This document shows positions 45,199 through 54,412 of a stretch of DNA of 64,000 nucleotides, one piece after another. Made by a program: the position numbers and the translations under genes. The stretch comes from Yoonia sp. SS1-5. GTDB taxonomy: Bacteria > Pseudomonadota > Alphaproteobacteria > Rhodobacterales > Rhodobacteraceae. Position 1 is the first letter of the stretch, and every line of letters begins with the position of its first letter. The notes beneath the pieces are model-generated. The model saw only the letters and a program-made list of their open reading frames with translations. It made no database searches and was not told the DNA's origin. The DNA is taken from assembly GCF_038443705.2 (NCBI RefSeq), contig NZ_CP151767.2, positions 3,463,501-3,527,500 on the forward strand, given 5' to 3'.

Positions 45199-46290
45199 AT
45201 GTTCAGAAGTTTGCTGTTGGCCATCATGCTGTGGTGTGGGCTGTCGCTGGGCGGGCCGGTGCTGGCGCAGGAGCCCGAAGGCATTGATCGGGAGCTAACC
45301 GTCGCCACGGTGACCCGCGCGCCGTTTTCGATGGTTGAGGATGGCAAGGATGTCGGCTTTTCCATCGCGCTGTGGGAAAAACTGGCCAGCGAAATAAACC
45401 TGTCCTACCGTTTTGTCCGATACGAAACGTTCAGCGAAATGATTGCAGCCGTCGAAAACGGTGATGCAGATGCGGCCATCGCAAATATCTCGATCACCGA
45501 AGACCGCGAGACCCGGATGGATTTCACCCAACCGATCTTTGAAACCGGTCTGCAGATCATGCTGCGCGGCGAGGGGAATGGCACCTTGTCCTTGATCAAA
45601 TCCATCCTGTCGCCAAGGCTGCTGCTGGCCGTTCTTTTCTTTCTGGCCGTGACCTTGGGGATCGGCATGCTGATGTGGTATTTCGAACGCCGCAAGCAGG
45701 ACATGTTTGGCAAGACGGCCCGCGATGCGGCTTTCCCGGCCTTCTGGTGGGCGCTGAATGTGATCATCTCAAGCGCGCACGAAGAAGAGACCCCGAAATC
45801 CCCCATGGGCAGGGTCTTTGGGACGATCATGTTGATTTGCAGCCTGTTCCTGATCTCCTTTTTTACCGCCAACATCACGGCTGCGTTGACCCTGAACGCG
45901 ATCTCGGAAGATGTCAGCAATATCAGCGACCTGGATGGGCGACGGGTTGGGACGACGGCCGGATCGACGACCTCTAGCTATCTGGATCTGCGCGGTATCC
46001 AGCATCGCCAGTACGACACGCTGGACGCATTGTTGCAGGCCTTCGAGACCGATAGCATCGACGCCGTTGTGTTTGATGGCCCGATCCTTGCCTATTACCT
46101 GCGCACCACCCAGCCCGAAGATGTGCGCCTGATCGAACGGTTCTTCCGGCGCGAGGGCTACGGGATCGCGCTGCCAACCGGATCGGTGCTGCGCGAACCG
46201 CTGGACCGGGCATTGCTGAATGCGCGCGAGAACGGGGCCTATGACGAATTGCGCGCCGCGTGGTTTGGCGCGGCATATAGCAACGATTAG
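45199..46290 (+). CDS. Ionotropic-glutamate-receptor-like channel / substrate-binding protein
   Basis: This 363-residue protein has a signal peptide (MFRSLLLAIMLWCG..VLAQ), then a periplasmic-binding-type domain split by a membrane block as in GluR0: lobe 1 (TVATVTRAPFSMVEDGKDVG, ANISITEDRETRMDFTQPIF), TM about 141-161, a pore-loop-like stretch about 180-200 (FPAFWWALNVII), TM about 206-231, then lobe 2 (DGRRVGTTAGSTTSSYLDLR). The segment SFFTANITAALTL (220-232) matches the SYTANLAAF signature of iGluR M3. The potassium filter TVGYG is absent. Start ATG 45199 has GAGGAG upstream. Confidence 0.82.
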   Translation: MFRSLLLAIMLWCGLSLGGPVLAQEPEGIDRELTVATVTRAPFSMVEDGKDVGFSIALWEKLASEINLSYRFVRYETFSEMIAAVENGDADAAIANISITEDRETRMDFTQPIFETGLQIMLRGEGNGTLSLIKSILSPRLLLAVLFFLAVTLGIGMLMWYFERRKQDMFGKTARDAAFPAFWWALNVIISSAHEEETPKSPMGRVFGTIMLICSLFLISFFTANITAALTLNAISEDVSNISDLDGRRVGTTAGSTTSSYLDLRGIQHRQYDTLDALLQAFETDSIDAVVFDGPILAYYLRTTQPEDVRLIERFFRREGYGIALPTGSVLREPLDRALLNARENGAYDELRAAWFGAAYSND

Positions 46291-46303
46291 GCCTTGGCGT
46301 CGT

Positions 46304-46579
46304 TTATGGCTTTTCTTCCCAGCGTGATCGGACGGCCCAGATCGTCGAGACGATGATGACGATCTGGAAGGGCGCGTAGATCAGCACCATCAGCAGCAGG
46401 ATGCGCCAGAACAGGGTCAACTGCATGATGATGGTCAGCGTCACAGCGGGCAGGAACAATAATGCCAGCAACAGCGATATCAGGACCACATCTGCGGCGA
46501 CAGGCAGCCATGCCTCTTTGAACGAAGGCCGGATGCCCGCAGCGATACGCTTGCGCGCGATTATGCGGCTGATCAGCAC
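46304..46579 (-). CDS. Small membrane protein coupled to dapD
   Basis: This 91-residue protein has two strongly hydrophobic segments (VAADVVLISLLLALLFLPAV and FWRILLLMVLIYAPFQIVII). It starts with GTG at 46579, directly abutting the dapD stop, so translation is likely coupled. No family is recognised. It converges on the channel gene 13 bases away. Confidence 0.7.
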   Translation of the reverse strand: MLISRIIARKRIAAGIRPSFKEAWLPVAADVVLISLLLALLFLPAVTLTIIMQLTLFWRILLLMVLIYAPFQIVIIVSTIWAVRSRWEEKP

Positions 46580-47407
46580 CTAGTCGCGCAGCAGTTCGTT
46601 GATACCGGTCTTGGAGCGCGTCCGCGCGTCCACCCGTTTGACGATCACCGCGCAATAGAGATTGATGTCATTCTTGGACGGCATGGAGCCGGCGACCACA
46701 ACCGAATATGGGGGGACTTCGCCATACATGACCTCGCCAGTGTCGCGATCCACGATCTTGGTGGATTGCCCGATGAACACGCCCATGCCCAGCACCGAGC
46801 CTTCGCGCACGATGCAGCCTTCAACGACCTCGGACCGGGCGCCGATAAAGCAATTGTCTTCGATGATTGTGGGTCCGGCCTGCATCGGTTCCAATACACC
46901 ACCAATGCCGACGCCGCCGGACAGATGCACATTCTTGCCGATCTGGGCGCAGGATCCGACCGTGGCCCAGCCGTCAACCATGGAACCTTCATCCACATAG
47001 GCGCCCAGATTGACGAAAGATGGCATCAGGACCACGCCTTTGCCGATAAAGGCCGACCGGCGCACAATAGACCCGGGTACTGCGCGAAAGCCGGCCTCGC
47101 GCCATTGATTGTCACCCCAGCCGTCAAATTTTGACGGCACCTTGTCCCACCAGGTCGATCCGCCATTGCCGCCCGGGATCTGTTCCATGTCGTTCAGGCG
47201 GAAGGACAGCAAGACGGCTTTCTTGGCCCATTGGTTCACGTGCCAACTGCCATCATCCTGCTTTTCAGCAACCCGCAAAGCACCACTATCAAGGGCGTTC
47301 AGCGTATCCTCGATCGCTTCGCGTGTTTCGCCTGTAGTGGCGGGAGACACGGTATCGCGGGCCTCCCATGCGGCTTCGATGGCGGTCTCCAGGGCAGCGT
47401 TGGACAT
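46580..47407 (-). CDS. dapD: 2,3,4,5-tetrahydropyridine-2,6-dicarboxylate N-succinyltransferase
   Basis: This 275-residue protein has the usual DapD length and sequence: [22 protein letters not shown] [59 protein letters not shown] and the hexapeptide beta-helix. It succinylates tetrahydrodipicolinate in the lysine/DAP pathway, two steps before DapE. Confidence 0.96.
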   Translation of the reverse strand: MSNAALETAIEAAWEARDTVSPATTGETREAIEDTLNALDSGALRVAEKQDDGSWHVNQWAKKAVLLSFRLNDMEQIPGGNGGSTWWDKVPSKFDGWGDNQWREAGFRAVPGSIVRRSAFIGKGVVLMPSFVNLGAYVDEGSMVDGWATVGSCAQIGKNVHLSGGVGIGGVLEPMQAGPTIIEDNCFIGARSEVVEGCIVREGSVLGMGVFIGQSTKIVDRDTGEVMYGEVPPYSVVVAGSMPSKNDINLYCAVIVKRVDARTRSKTGINELLRD

Positions 47408-47460
47408 CAGTGTCTCCGTTCATGAATTTCGGCGCTATGTAGCCCGGCGTTGCCAATCAT

Positions 47461-48006
47461 TCAACGCCACTTGATTGAACAACCCATCGACGGGGTCTGA
47501 TCAGCAGGGCCGCGTCCTGTTGCAGCAACAAGCTGCATGGCATTCAGCAGCTCGGGGACCCGATTTGCAGGATCTTTCATGCCTGCATCATCAATACGGC
47601 CCCGATATTGCAAGCCGCCGCTGGCGTCAAAACCAAAGAAATCGGGCGTGCAGACCGCGCCATAGGCCTGCCCCACAGATTGATCTTCATCCACGAGATA
47701 GGGGGCGGTCAGGCCATGCTGCCGGGCGAAGCTTTCCATGTTGTCAGGACTGTCGGCTGGATAGGCGGCATAGTCGTTGGACATGATGCAAGCCACACCA
47801 ATCCCGTCTGCCTGAAGGGTTTTGATATCTGCAGCCAATCGGTCGATCACAGCAATAACATAGGGGCAGTGATTGCAAATGAAGGCCACCAGCAATCCCT
47901 TTTCCCCCATGATGTCGTCGCGTGTGTGGCGTACGCCGTCCGGCGTTTTGAGGTCGAAATTCGGGGCCTTCCAGCCAAAGTCGCAGATCGGTGTATTCAG
48001 CAGCAT
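47461..48006 (-). CDS. Thioredoxin-fold redoxin (AhpC/TSA-like)
   Basis: This 181-residue protein has LLVAFICNHCPYVIAVIDRL, with a CxxC pair in the thioredoxin-like position, and PYLVDEDQSVGQAYGAVCTP. It starts at ATG 48006 with GGAGG upstream. No signal peptide, so it is cytoplasmic. It probably reduces peroxides or disulphides. It is divergent from the LOG-family gene. Confidence 0.85.
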   Translation of the reverse strand: MLLNTPICDFGWKAPNFDLKTPDGVRHTRDDIMGEKGLLVAFICNHCPYVIAVIDRLAADIKTLQADGIGVACIMSNDYAAYPADSPDNMESFARQHGLTAPYLVDEDQSVGQAYGAVCTPDFFGFDASGGLQYRGRIDDAGMKDPANRVPELLNAMQLVAATGRGPADQTPSMGCSIKWR

Positions 48007-48139
48007 CGTGTCCTCCGGTGGTTTGACCAAAATCCGTCATGGACCAGTTTGGCCGCGTGGGCCGCTTGTTTGCAACCGCATTGCATCTTGCGCCCGAAGC
48101 GGCGACGTTAGACGAAAGCGATTTAAGGAAAGACGCGCA

Positions 48140-48985
48140 ATGAAAGACGACAGGCACCATCCCTTCCGCGATAGCCATCAAGACCGCGAGGCTGCCAGCC
48201 ATATTCCCGATACGCCCCAGACCCGCGCGCCGTCCTATGCGTTGGCCTTTGCCGACGAGGATTTCATGTGCCGCGAAGAATTGCGCCCGGTGCGGCTGCA
48301 ATTGGAGTTGCTGAAACCGGAAATGCTGATGAATGAGGCGGGGATCAACTCGACCATCGTTTTATTTGGTGGCGCGCGGATCCCTGAACCAGCAAAGAAA
48401 GAAACTGCCCGCACGCAAACGCTGGCTGATCTGACGAAATACTATGCCGAGGCGCAGCGCTTCGCCGAAATGATGACCCGCCGTTCCATGGAAAAGGGCG
48501 GGACCGATGATGTCATTGTGACCGGCGGCGGCCCCGGTGTGATGGAAGCAGGCAACAGGGGCGCGGCCGAAGCAGGCGGCAAATCTATCGGTCTGAACAT
48601 CGTGCTGCCCCATGAACAGGCCCCAAACCCCTATGTGACGCCGGATCTGTGCTTTAACTTCCACTATTTTGCGATCCGCAAGATGCATTTCTTGATGCGC
48701 GCGTCGGCGATATGCGTATTCCCGGGCGGATTTGGCACGCTGGACGAGATGTTCGAGGCGCTGACCTTGATCCAGACCGGACGTATGGCCCGGGTGCCGT
48801 TCCTGCTATTCGGGCAGTCCTTCTGGGAAAAGATCATCAATTGGGATGCGCTTGCCGATGCGGGGACAATATCGCAGGACGATCTGGCGCTTTTCCGATT
48901 TGTTGAAACCGCCGAAGAGGCGATCAGCGCGCTCGATAATTGGGAACATAAAGGCGAAAAGCGCGGGGTGATCCCCGGGCGCTAA
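48140..48985 (+). CDS. LOG-family (TIGR00730) Rossmann-fold protein
   Basis: This 281-residue protein has STIVLFGGARIPEPA, the motif VTGGGPGVMEAGNRGAAEAG and the PGGFGTLDEMFEALTLIQTG nucleotide-binding motif of lysine-decarboxylase-like (LOG) proteins. Members include cytokinin-type phosphoribohydrolases, but this long bacterial group is not well characterised. The ATG at 48140 follows AAGGAAAG. Confidence 0.88.
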   Translation: MKDDRHHPFRDSHQDREAASHIPDTPQTRAPSYALAFADEDFMCREELRPVRLQLELLKPEMLMNEAGINSTIVLFGGARIPEPAKKETARTQTLADLTKYYAEAQRFAEMMTRRSMEKGGTDDVIVTGGGPGVMEAGNRGAAEAGGKSIGLNIVLPHEQAPNPYVTPDLCFNFHYFAIRKMHFLMRASAICVFPGGFGTLDEMFEALTLIQTGRMARVPFLLFGQSFWEKIINWDALADAGTISQDDLALFRFVETAEEAISALDNWEHKGEKRGVIPGR

Positions 48986-48994
48986 GCTGCGGCC

Positions 48995-50026
48995 TTACGC
49001 GGTGGTCGGCACTTCGAGGCATTGCATCGGGGGCAATTCAGGGTGGCGGATCGCCTGAATTGCGGCCTTTGCCAGAAAATCCCCGGCGGAACCCACGGAT
49101 TCCGCCATCGTCAGGATGTCAGAGCGGACCAGTTTCAGAAACGGAACGGCCTCTTTCGCAAAAACGTCGGTTTCGCGACCGACGGTATGTCCGGCCGCCT
49201 CCAGTCCAGCAACTGCGGCGAGCGCGGCACCGGTTGATGCGGTGATGATCGCGTCGGTCTGGGGGTGTGCGCCGATATGTGCGGTGACACCGGACGCCAC
49301 GACATCATTTGGGCTGTCGCTTGTGACATTGTCGAGAATGAACAGGTGTTGACCATTGGCCTGCGCCCGGTCGCGCAGACCCGCCACAAGATGCAGCGCA
49401 TAGCTTTGACGCAGGGGCGGGGCCACAACGGCCACATGTTTGCGGCCACGGGTATGCAGCAGATCCATCGCCTGCCGGCCGTAAATCTCATTGTCAAAGT
49501 CGTAATAGGGGTGCTGGTCGGCCCAATCGCTGCGCCCATGTGTGGCGAAGGGAAATTTCCGCTCCATCAGGTAGGATACGCGCGGGTCCTGCGGTTCGAT
49601 CTGGTTCAGGATCACGGCGTCAGCGGATTCTGTTTCGACGACATAGCGCACGGGCTTCATGATATCGCCTGAGGGGGCATAGGGGGTCACGTTCAAATGA
49701 TACCGGGTCCCTTCCAACCCACCGGCGACGGAGGAAATCAACCTTGCGGTGTGATTGTCATGCTCGGTTGACATGATCAGGCTGATGACATTCGTGCGGC
49801 CGGTCCGCAGGCGGACGCCCGCCCGGTTCGGAACATAGCCGATCTCATCAGCAATCTTGCGGATCAGTTTCTTGGTATCCTGTCCGATATCGGGCGCATC
49901 GTTCAGCGCGCGTGAAACAGTGGGCACGGCCAGCCCGCTGATCTTGGCGATCGTCTTGAGGGTGGGCTTGGTCTGGCTCCCTGATATCGTGGGGCCTGCT
50001 GCAAGTGCAGCTTTCTTGTCTTGCAT
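48995..50026 (-). CDS. LacI-family regulator of the adjacent sugar locus
   Basis: This 343-residue protein has a LacI HTH (TLKTIAKISGLAVPTVSRAL, hinge YVPNRAGVRLRTGRT) and a periplasmic-binding-like ligand domain (TNVISLIMSTEHDNHTARLI). The start is uncertain: ATG 50026 gives ~20 residues before the HTH, and in-frame starts at 50077 and 50134 exist. It is divergent from the ABC importer and should bind the palindrome at 50163-50198. Confidence 0.88.
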   Translation of the reverse strand: MQDKKAALAAGPTISGSQTKPTLKTIAKISGLAVPTVSRALNDAPDIGQDTKKLIRKIADEIGYVPNRAGVRLRTGRTNVISLIMSTEHDNHTARLISSVAGGLEGTRYHLNVTPYAPSGDIMKPVRYVVETESADAVILNQIEPQDPRVSYLMERKFPFATHGRSDWADQHPYYDFDNEIYGRQAMDLLHTRGRKHVAVVAPPLRQSYALHLVAGLRDRAQANGQHLFILDNVTSDSPNDVVASGVTAHIGAHPQTDAIITASTGAALAAVAGLEAAGHTVGRETDVFAKEAVPFLKLVRSDILTMAESVGSAGDFLAKAAIQAIRHPELPPMQCLEVPTTA

Positions 50027-50150
50027 AGGTTGCGGGCCCCCGTTTTCGCCGCTGGCGTCGTCGCGCGCAAGCTGCATGACCCAATAGCTGAGCGAATTCA
50101 GCTGCTTAAGGGCATGTTTGCGTCGTGACCCCAATGTTGCGCAAAAAGTC

Positions 50151-50178
50151 TTGCGAGGTCAATCTAAATCGTTATAGG
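50151..50178 (+). promoter_or_regulatory. Candidate promoter of the sugar ABC operon
   Basis: TTGCGA (50151-50156) and TATAGG (50173-50178) are spaced by 16 bases, a fair sigma-70-type match. The -10 overlaps the left half of the palindromic operator, as expected for LacI repression. Confidence 0.5.
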
Positions 50179-50198
50179 CTCTACTACAACGATTTAGA
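50163..50198. promoter_or_regulatory. 36-bp palindromic operator of the sugar locus
   Basis: Two perfect 11-base inverted halves (TCTAAATCGTT at 50163-50173 and AACGATTTAGA at 50188-50198) flank a 14-base spacer. The AATCGTT core resembles LacI-family half-sites with a central CG. It lies 19 bases before the GTG start of the binding-protein gene. It is the probable site for the LacI protein encoded at 48995. Confidence 0.75.
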
Positions 50199-50216
50199 AC
50201 CAGGGAGGAGAGAATC

Positions 50217-51443
50217 GTGAGACTCACAACAAAACTGTTGGCAGCGACCGCTATGGTCAGTGCATCCGCCGCTTCTGCGGTCGAACTTGAGGTGACACAT
50301 TGGTGGACATCTGGGGGCGAAGCGGCTGCTGTGGCCAAATTTGCTGACGCATTTAACGCGACTGACCACACATGGGTTGACGGCGCAATCGCCGGTTCCG
50401 GTGGTACAGCCCGCCCGATTATTATTTCCCGTATTCTTGGCGGTGACCCTATGGGCGCCACGCAGCTGAACCACGGTCGCCAGGCTGAAGAGCTGATCGA
50501 AGCCGGCCTGTTGCTTGACCTGACAGATGTGGCCGAAGCCGAAGGTTGGAAAGACCTGGTGAACCCATCATCGCTACTGGACGCCTGCACGCTGGATGGC
50601 CGCATCTATTGCGCGCCTGTTAACATTCACTCTTGGCAGTGGATGTGGCTGTCGCATGACGCATTCGCAAAGGCCGGTGTCGATGTACCCAGCAACTGGG
50701 ACGAGTTTGTCGCTGCCCGCGACGCCCTTGAAGGGGCCGACATCATTCCGCTGGCAATGGGTCAGCAGGGTTGGCAGCAATCCGGTGCATTTGGTGTGAT
50801 GGCGGTGGCCATTGCAGGCCCCGACGCATGGCTGGCCGTGAACCGCGACCAGGACGTTGATGTGGCCGCCGGTCCTGACTACGCGAAAGTCTTCCAGGCT
50901 GCTGTTGATGCCCGCGAAATGGCGGCCAACAGCAATGTGCAGGACTGGAACCAGGCGACCAACCTTGTGATCACTGGCCAGGCTGGCGGACAGATCATGG
51001 GTGACTGGGCACAGGGCGAATTCTCTGTCGCGGAATCTGTCGCTGGCGAAGATTATTCCTGCCTGCCGGGTCTGGGCGTGAACCAGATCCTTGATACAGG
51101 CGGTGATGCTTTCTACTTCCCACTGCAAGACGACCCAGAAGTCGAAGCCGCACAAAAAGAGCTGGCTGCACTTCTTCTCAGCCCTGAAGTTCAGGTTGAT
51201 TTCAACCTCGCCAAAGGGTCGTTGCCTGTGCGTGGCGACATCGACCTGTCGGCGGCCAATGACTGCATGCAGAAGGGTCTGGAGATCCTTGCATCCGGCG
51301 GCATTCTGCCATCGGGTGACATGAACCAGTCTGCTGACACATCGCAACAGGTCGAAGACCTGATGGCGCAATTCTGGTCGTCGGATATGTCGGCCGAGGA
51401 AGCGCAGGAAAAATATGCGGATATCATCTCCCGCGCTGACTAA
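50217..51443 (+). CDS. Sugar ABC transporter substrate-binding protein (glucose/mannose-type)
   Basis: This 408-residue protein has a signal peptide (LLAATAMVSASAASAVE) and a type 1 extracellular solute-binding fold (LEVTHWWTSGGEAAAVAKFA, ARPIIISRILGGDPMGATQL, GDWAQGEFS). It resembles GtsA-type glucose/mannose binding proteins. It starts with GTG 50217 after GGAGGAGAG. First gene of the seven-gene block; delivers sugar to the permeases in the inner membrane. Confidence 0.92.
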   Translation: MRLTTKLLAATAMVSASAASAVELEVTHWWTSGGEAAAVAKFADAFNATDHTWVDGAIAGSGGTARPIIISRILGGDPMGATQLNHGRQAEELIEAGLLLDLTDVAEAEGWKDLVNPSSLLDACTLDGRIYCAPVNIHSWQWMWLSHDAFAKAGVDVPSNWDEFVAARDALEGADIIPLAMGQQGWQQSGAFGVMAVAIAGPDAWLAVNRDQDVDVAAGPDYAKVFQAAVDAREMAANSNVQDWNQATNLVITGQAGGQIMGDWAQGEFSVAESVAGEDYSCLPGLGVNQILDTGGDAFYFPLQDDPEVEAAQKELAALLLSPEVQVDFNLAKGSLPVRGDIDLSAANDCMQKGLEILASGGILPSGDMNQSADTSQQVEDLMAQFWSSDMSAEEAQEKYADIISRAD

Positions 51444-51529
51444 GCTTATGCTTTGACAGCAGGCCCGGCATTGCGTTGACACGTGCCGGGCCAACCATCC
51501 AACACATTTTTCTAGATGGAGCCGGCACG

Positions 51530-52447
51530 ATGACCGTGGCCTCGGACCCCCCTGCGCGCACCGCAAAGCGGCCTAACAGGTTGTTCAAAAACCTGTCAGC
51601 CAAGATTGCCTCGATCCCGATGATCCTGACGGCATTGGTCGTCTTTGTCGGCGGCACCAGCTGGACAGTCGTCTACTCCTTTACAAGCTCGCGCATGTTG
51701 CCCCGCGAGAAGTGGGTCGGTTTTGATCAATATGCCCGGTTGTGGGAAACCGACCGCTGGATCATTTCCATCAAGAACCTCGCGGTTTACGGGGTCTGTT
51801 CCATGATCCTGACACTGACCATCGGGTTTTGCCTGGCGGCCTGTCTGGATCGGAAAATTCGGTTTGAAAGCGCGTTTCGCACGATCTTTCTGTATCCCTT
51901 CGCCCTTTCATTTGTTGTGACCGGCCTTGCGTGGCAGTGGATCTTGAACCCGCAATTCGGCTTTCAAAGCGTGGTGCGCGATTGGGGGTGGGAAAGCTTT
52001 ACCTTTGATCCGCTCAACAATCCCGACATCGTCATGTTCGGCTTGCTGATTGCAGGTCTGTGGCAGGGGACCGGATTGATCATGTGCATCATGCTGGCGG
52101 GGCTGCGCGGTATCGACGAAGATATCTGGAAAGCGGCCAAGGTCGACGGGATCGGCACCGTCAAGACCTATGTCATTGTGATCATTCCGATGATGCGCCC
52201 GGTTTTCATTACCTCGCTGGTACTGATCGCCTCAGGGATCATCAAATTGTACGACCTGGTGGTCGCGCAAACCAATGGCGGCCCGGGGCTTAGCTCGGAG
52301 GTGCCTGCAAAATACGTGATTGAATATATGTTCCGTGCGCAAAACCTCGGGCAGGGCTTTGCGGCCTCGACCATGATGCTCTGCTCCGTCGTGATCATCC
52401 TGATCCCATGGGCCTACCTTGAATTCGGAGGCAAGAAACGTGGCTGA
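51530..52447 (+). CDS. Sugar ABC transporter permease 1
   Basis: This 305-residue CUT1 permease has about six membrane helices and the EAA loop (IDEDIWKAAKVDGIGTVKTY, VIVIIPMMRP) that contacts the ATPase. The ATG at 51530 has GGAG 8 bases upstream. The downstream permease overlaps it by 8 bases. Confidence 0.93.
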   Translation: MTVASDPPARTAKRPNRLFKNLSAKIASIPMILTALVVFVGGTSWTVVYSFTSSRMLPREKWVGFDQYARLWETDRWIISIKNLAVYGVCSMILTLTIGFCLAACLDRKIRFESAFRTIFLYPFALSFVVTGLAWQWILNPQFGFQSVVRDWGWESFTFDPLNNPDIVMFGLLIAGLWQGTGLIMCIMLAGLRGIDEDIWKAAKVDGIGTVKTYVIVIIPMMRPVFITSLVLIASGIIKLYDLVVAQTNGGPGLSSEVPAKYVIEYMFRAQNLGQGFAASTMMLCSVVIILIPWAYLEFGGKKRG

Positions 52448-53336
52448 TATGACTGTAAATGGGCCCGCGGGACCCAAGCCAAAGCGGCGTTTCTCGCGGG
52501 CGAATATCTTTCTTTACGGCACGTTGATTGTCGTCAGCATGTACTACCTGTTGCCGCTCTATGTCATGATCGTCACGTCACTGAAGGGGATGCCCGAAAT
52601 CCGGCTGGGCAATGTGTTTGGCCCGCCACTAGAGGTGACATTCCAGCCCTGGGTCAAGGCATGGTCAGAGGCCTGCACAGGGCTTGATTGCACCGGATTG
52701 TCCAAGGGTTTCTGGAATTCCGTTCAAATCCTGATCCCGTCGGTGATCCTGTCCATCGCGATTGCGTCGATCAATGGCTATGCGCTGTCATTGTGGAAGT
52801 TCAAAGGGTCCGAGGTGTTCTTTACCATTCTGATTATCGGGGCCTTCATCCCGTATCAGACCATGCTTTACCCCATTGTGATCATGCTGCGTGAAATCGG
52901 GCTGATGGGGGACCTTGGTGGGCTGGTTCTGGTTCATACTGTCTTTGGGATGCCGATCCTGACGCTGCTCTTCCGAAACTACTTTGCGTCTGTCCCCGAA
53001 GAGCTGTTCAAGGCCGCGCGGGTTGATGGGGCCGGGTTCTGGCAGATCTATTTTCAGATCATGTTGCCCATGGCGCTGCCCATCTTTGTTGTGGCGATCA
53101 TTCTGCAGGTGACAGGCATCTGGAACGACTTCCTGTTTGGGGTGATCTACACCAAACCGGCAACTTATCCGATGACTGTGCAGCTGAATAACATCGTGAA
53201 CTCGGTGCAGGGCATCAAGGAATACAACGTCAATATGGCGGCCACACTTCTCACCGGCCTAGTGCCACTTGTCATCTATTTCGCATCCGGAAAACTGTTT
53301 GTCCGGGGCATCGCAGCAGGGGCCGTTAAGGGATGA
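52440..53336 (+). CDS. Sugar ABC transporter permease 2
   Basis: This 298-residue MalG-type permease has six membrane helices and the EAA loop (VPEELFKAARVDGAGFWQIY, FQIMLPMALP). The best start is GTG 52440, which follows GGAGG by 8 bases inside the end of permease 1; ATG 52449 is an alternative. It pairs with permease 1. The ATPase overlaps it by 4 bases. Confidence 0.92.
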   Translation: MADMTVNGPAGPKPKRRFSRANIFLYGTLIVVSMYYLLPLYVMIVTSLKGMPEIRLGNVFGPPLEVTFQPWVKAWSEACTGLDCTGLSKGFWNSVQILIPSVILSIAIASINGYALSLWKFKGSEVFFTILIIGAFIPYQTMLYPIVIMLREIGLMGDLGGLVLVHTVFGMPILTLLFRNYFASVPEELFKAARVDGAGFWQIYFQIMLPMALPIFVVAIILQVTGIWNDFLFGVIYTKPATYPMTVQLNNIVNSVQGIKEYNVNMAATLLTGLVPLVIYFASGKLFVRGIAAGAVKG

Positions 53337-54412
53337 GCTACTCCGTCGAAATCAAGAAACTCGATCTGGCATTCGGGGCCGTCAAGGTATTGCAGGGGCT
53401 GGACCTGAATATCAACGAGGGTGAATTCCTTGTGCTGCTGGGGTCATCGGGGTGCGGCAAGTCGACCTTGCTGAATTGCATTGCGGGCCTATTGGAGGTC
53501 ACCGATGGGCAGATCTTCATCAAGGGCGAGAATGTGACCTGGGCCGAACCGTCCGAGCGGGGCATCGGTATGGTGTTCCAATCCTATGCGCTTTATCCGC
53601 AGATGACGGTAAAGGGGAACCTGTCATTCGGGCTGAAGAATGCCAAGGTGCCCAAGCCCGAGATCGAAAAGCGGGTCGCGCGCGCGGCCGAGATTTTGCA
53701 GATCGGGCCGCTGCTCGACCGCAAGCCGGGCGCGCTTTCCGGTGGGCAACGTCAGCGCGTTGCAATCGGCCGGGCGCTGGTGCGGGATGTGGACGTGTTC
53801 CTGTTCGATGAGCCGCTCTCGAACCTTGATGCAAAGCTGCGGGTTGATCTGCGGGTCGAACTCAAGCGGCTGCACAACCAGTTGCAAAACACCATGATCT
53901 ACGTGACCCATGACCAGGTCGAGGCCATGACATTGGCCGACCGGATTGCTGTCATGAAGGGTGGCGCGATCATGCAGCTTGGCTCGCCCGACGAAATCTA
54001 CAACAAACCGCGCAATCTTTATGTGGCCGACTTTATTGGCAGCCCTTCGATGAACTTCCTCGAAGGTCATCTGGAGGATGGCAGTTTCAAGGTCGACGAC
54101 ATGGTCATGCCGATGACGGGTTATGAATTCATGACGCCGCAAACGGCCGACCGACCCGCCGTTATTGGTATCCGCCCCGAACATGTGGTGACCGGGGAAC
54201 TTGTGCGCAACGCGCCGCTGCAGTTCAACGTCGATGTTGATCTGGTCGAGCCCATGGGCTCTGACACGCTGGTCTATGCCAAACTGGGGCAGCATATTTT
54301 CCGGATTCGCATGGATGGGCAGGCCGTCGTGAAGGCGGGTGACAGCATTCCGGTGGGCATTGATCCATCACGGGCCTCGCTTTTCGATAAAGCGACCGAG
54401 GACCGACTATGA
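53333..54412 (+). CDS. Sugar ABC transporter ATPase (MalK/UgpC-type)
   Basis: This 359-residue ATPase has Walker A LGSSGCGKSTLLN, Q-loop VFQSYALYPQMTV, signature LSGGQRQRVAIGRALV, Walker B VFLFDEPLSNLDAKLR and a C-terminal TOBE/regulatory domain (VIGIRPEHVVTGE). It powers import through the two permeases. It overlaps both neighbours by 4 bases (ATGA). Confidence 0.95.
   Translation: MSYSVEIKKLDLAFGAVKVLQGLDLNINEGEFLVLLGSSGCGKSTLLNCIAGLLEVTDGQIFIKGENVTWAEPSERGIGMVFQSYALYPQMTVKGNLSFGLKNAKVPKPEIEKRVARAAEILQIGPLLDRKPGALSGGQRQRVAIGRALVRDVDVFLFDEPLSNLDAKLRVDLRVELKRLHNQLQNTMIYVTHDQVEAMTLADRIAVMKGGAIMQLGSPDEIYNKPRNLYVADFIGSPSMNFLEGHLEDGSFKVDDMVMPMTGYEFMTPQTADRPAVIGIRPEHVVTGELVRNAPLQFNVDVDLVEPMGSDTLVYAKLGQHIFRIRMDGQAVVKAGDSIPVGIDPSRASLFDKATEDRL

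Noticed and set aside
50574..51566. 330-codon minus-strand frame over the binding-protein gene
   Set aside because: Antisense shadow; no ribosome site or recognisable motif.
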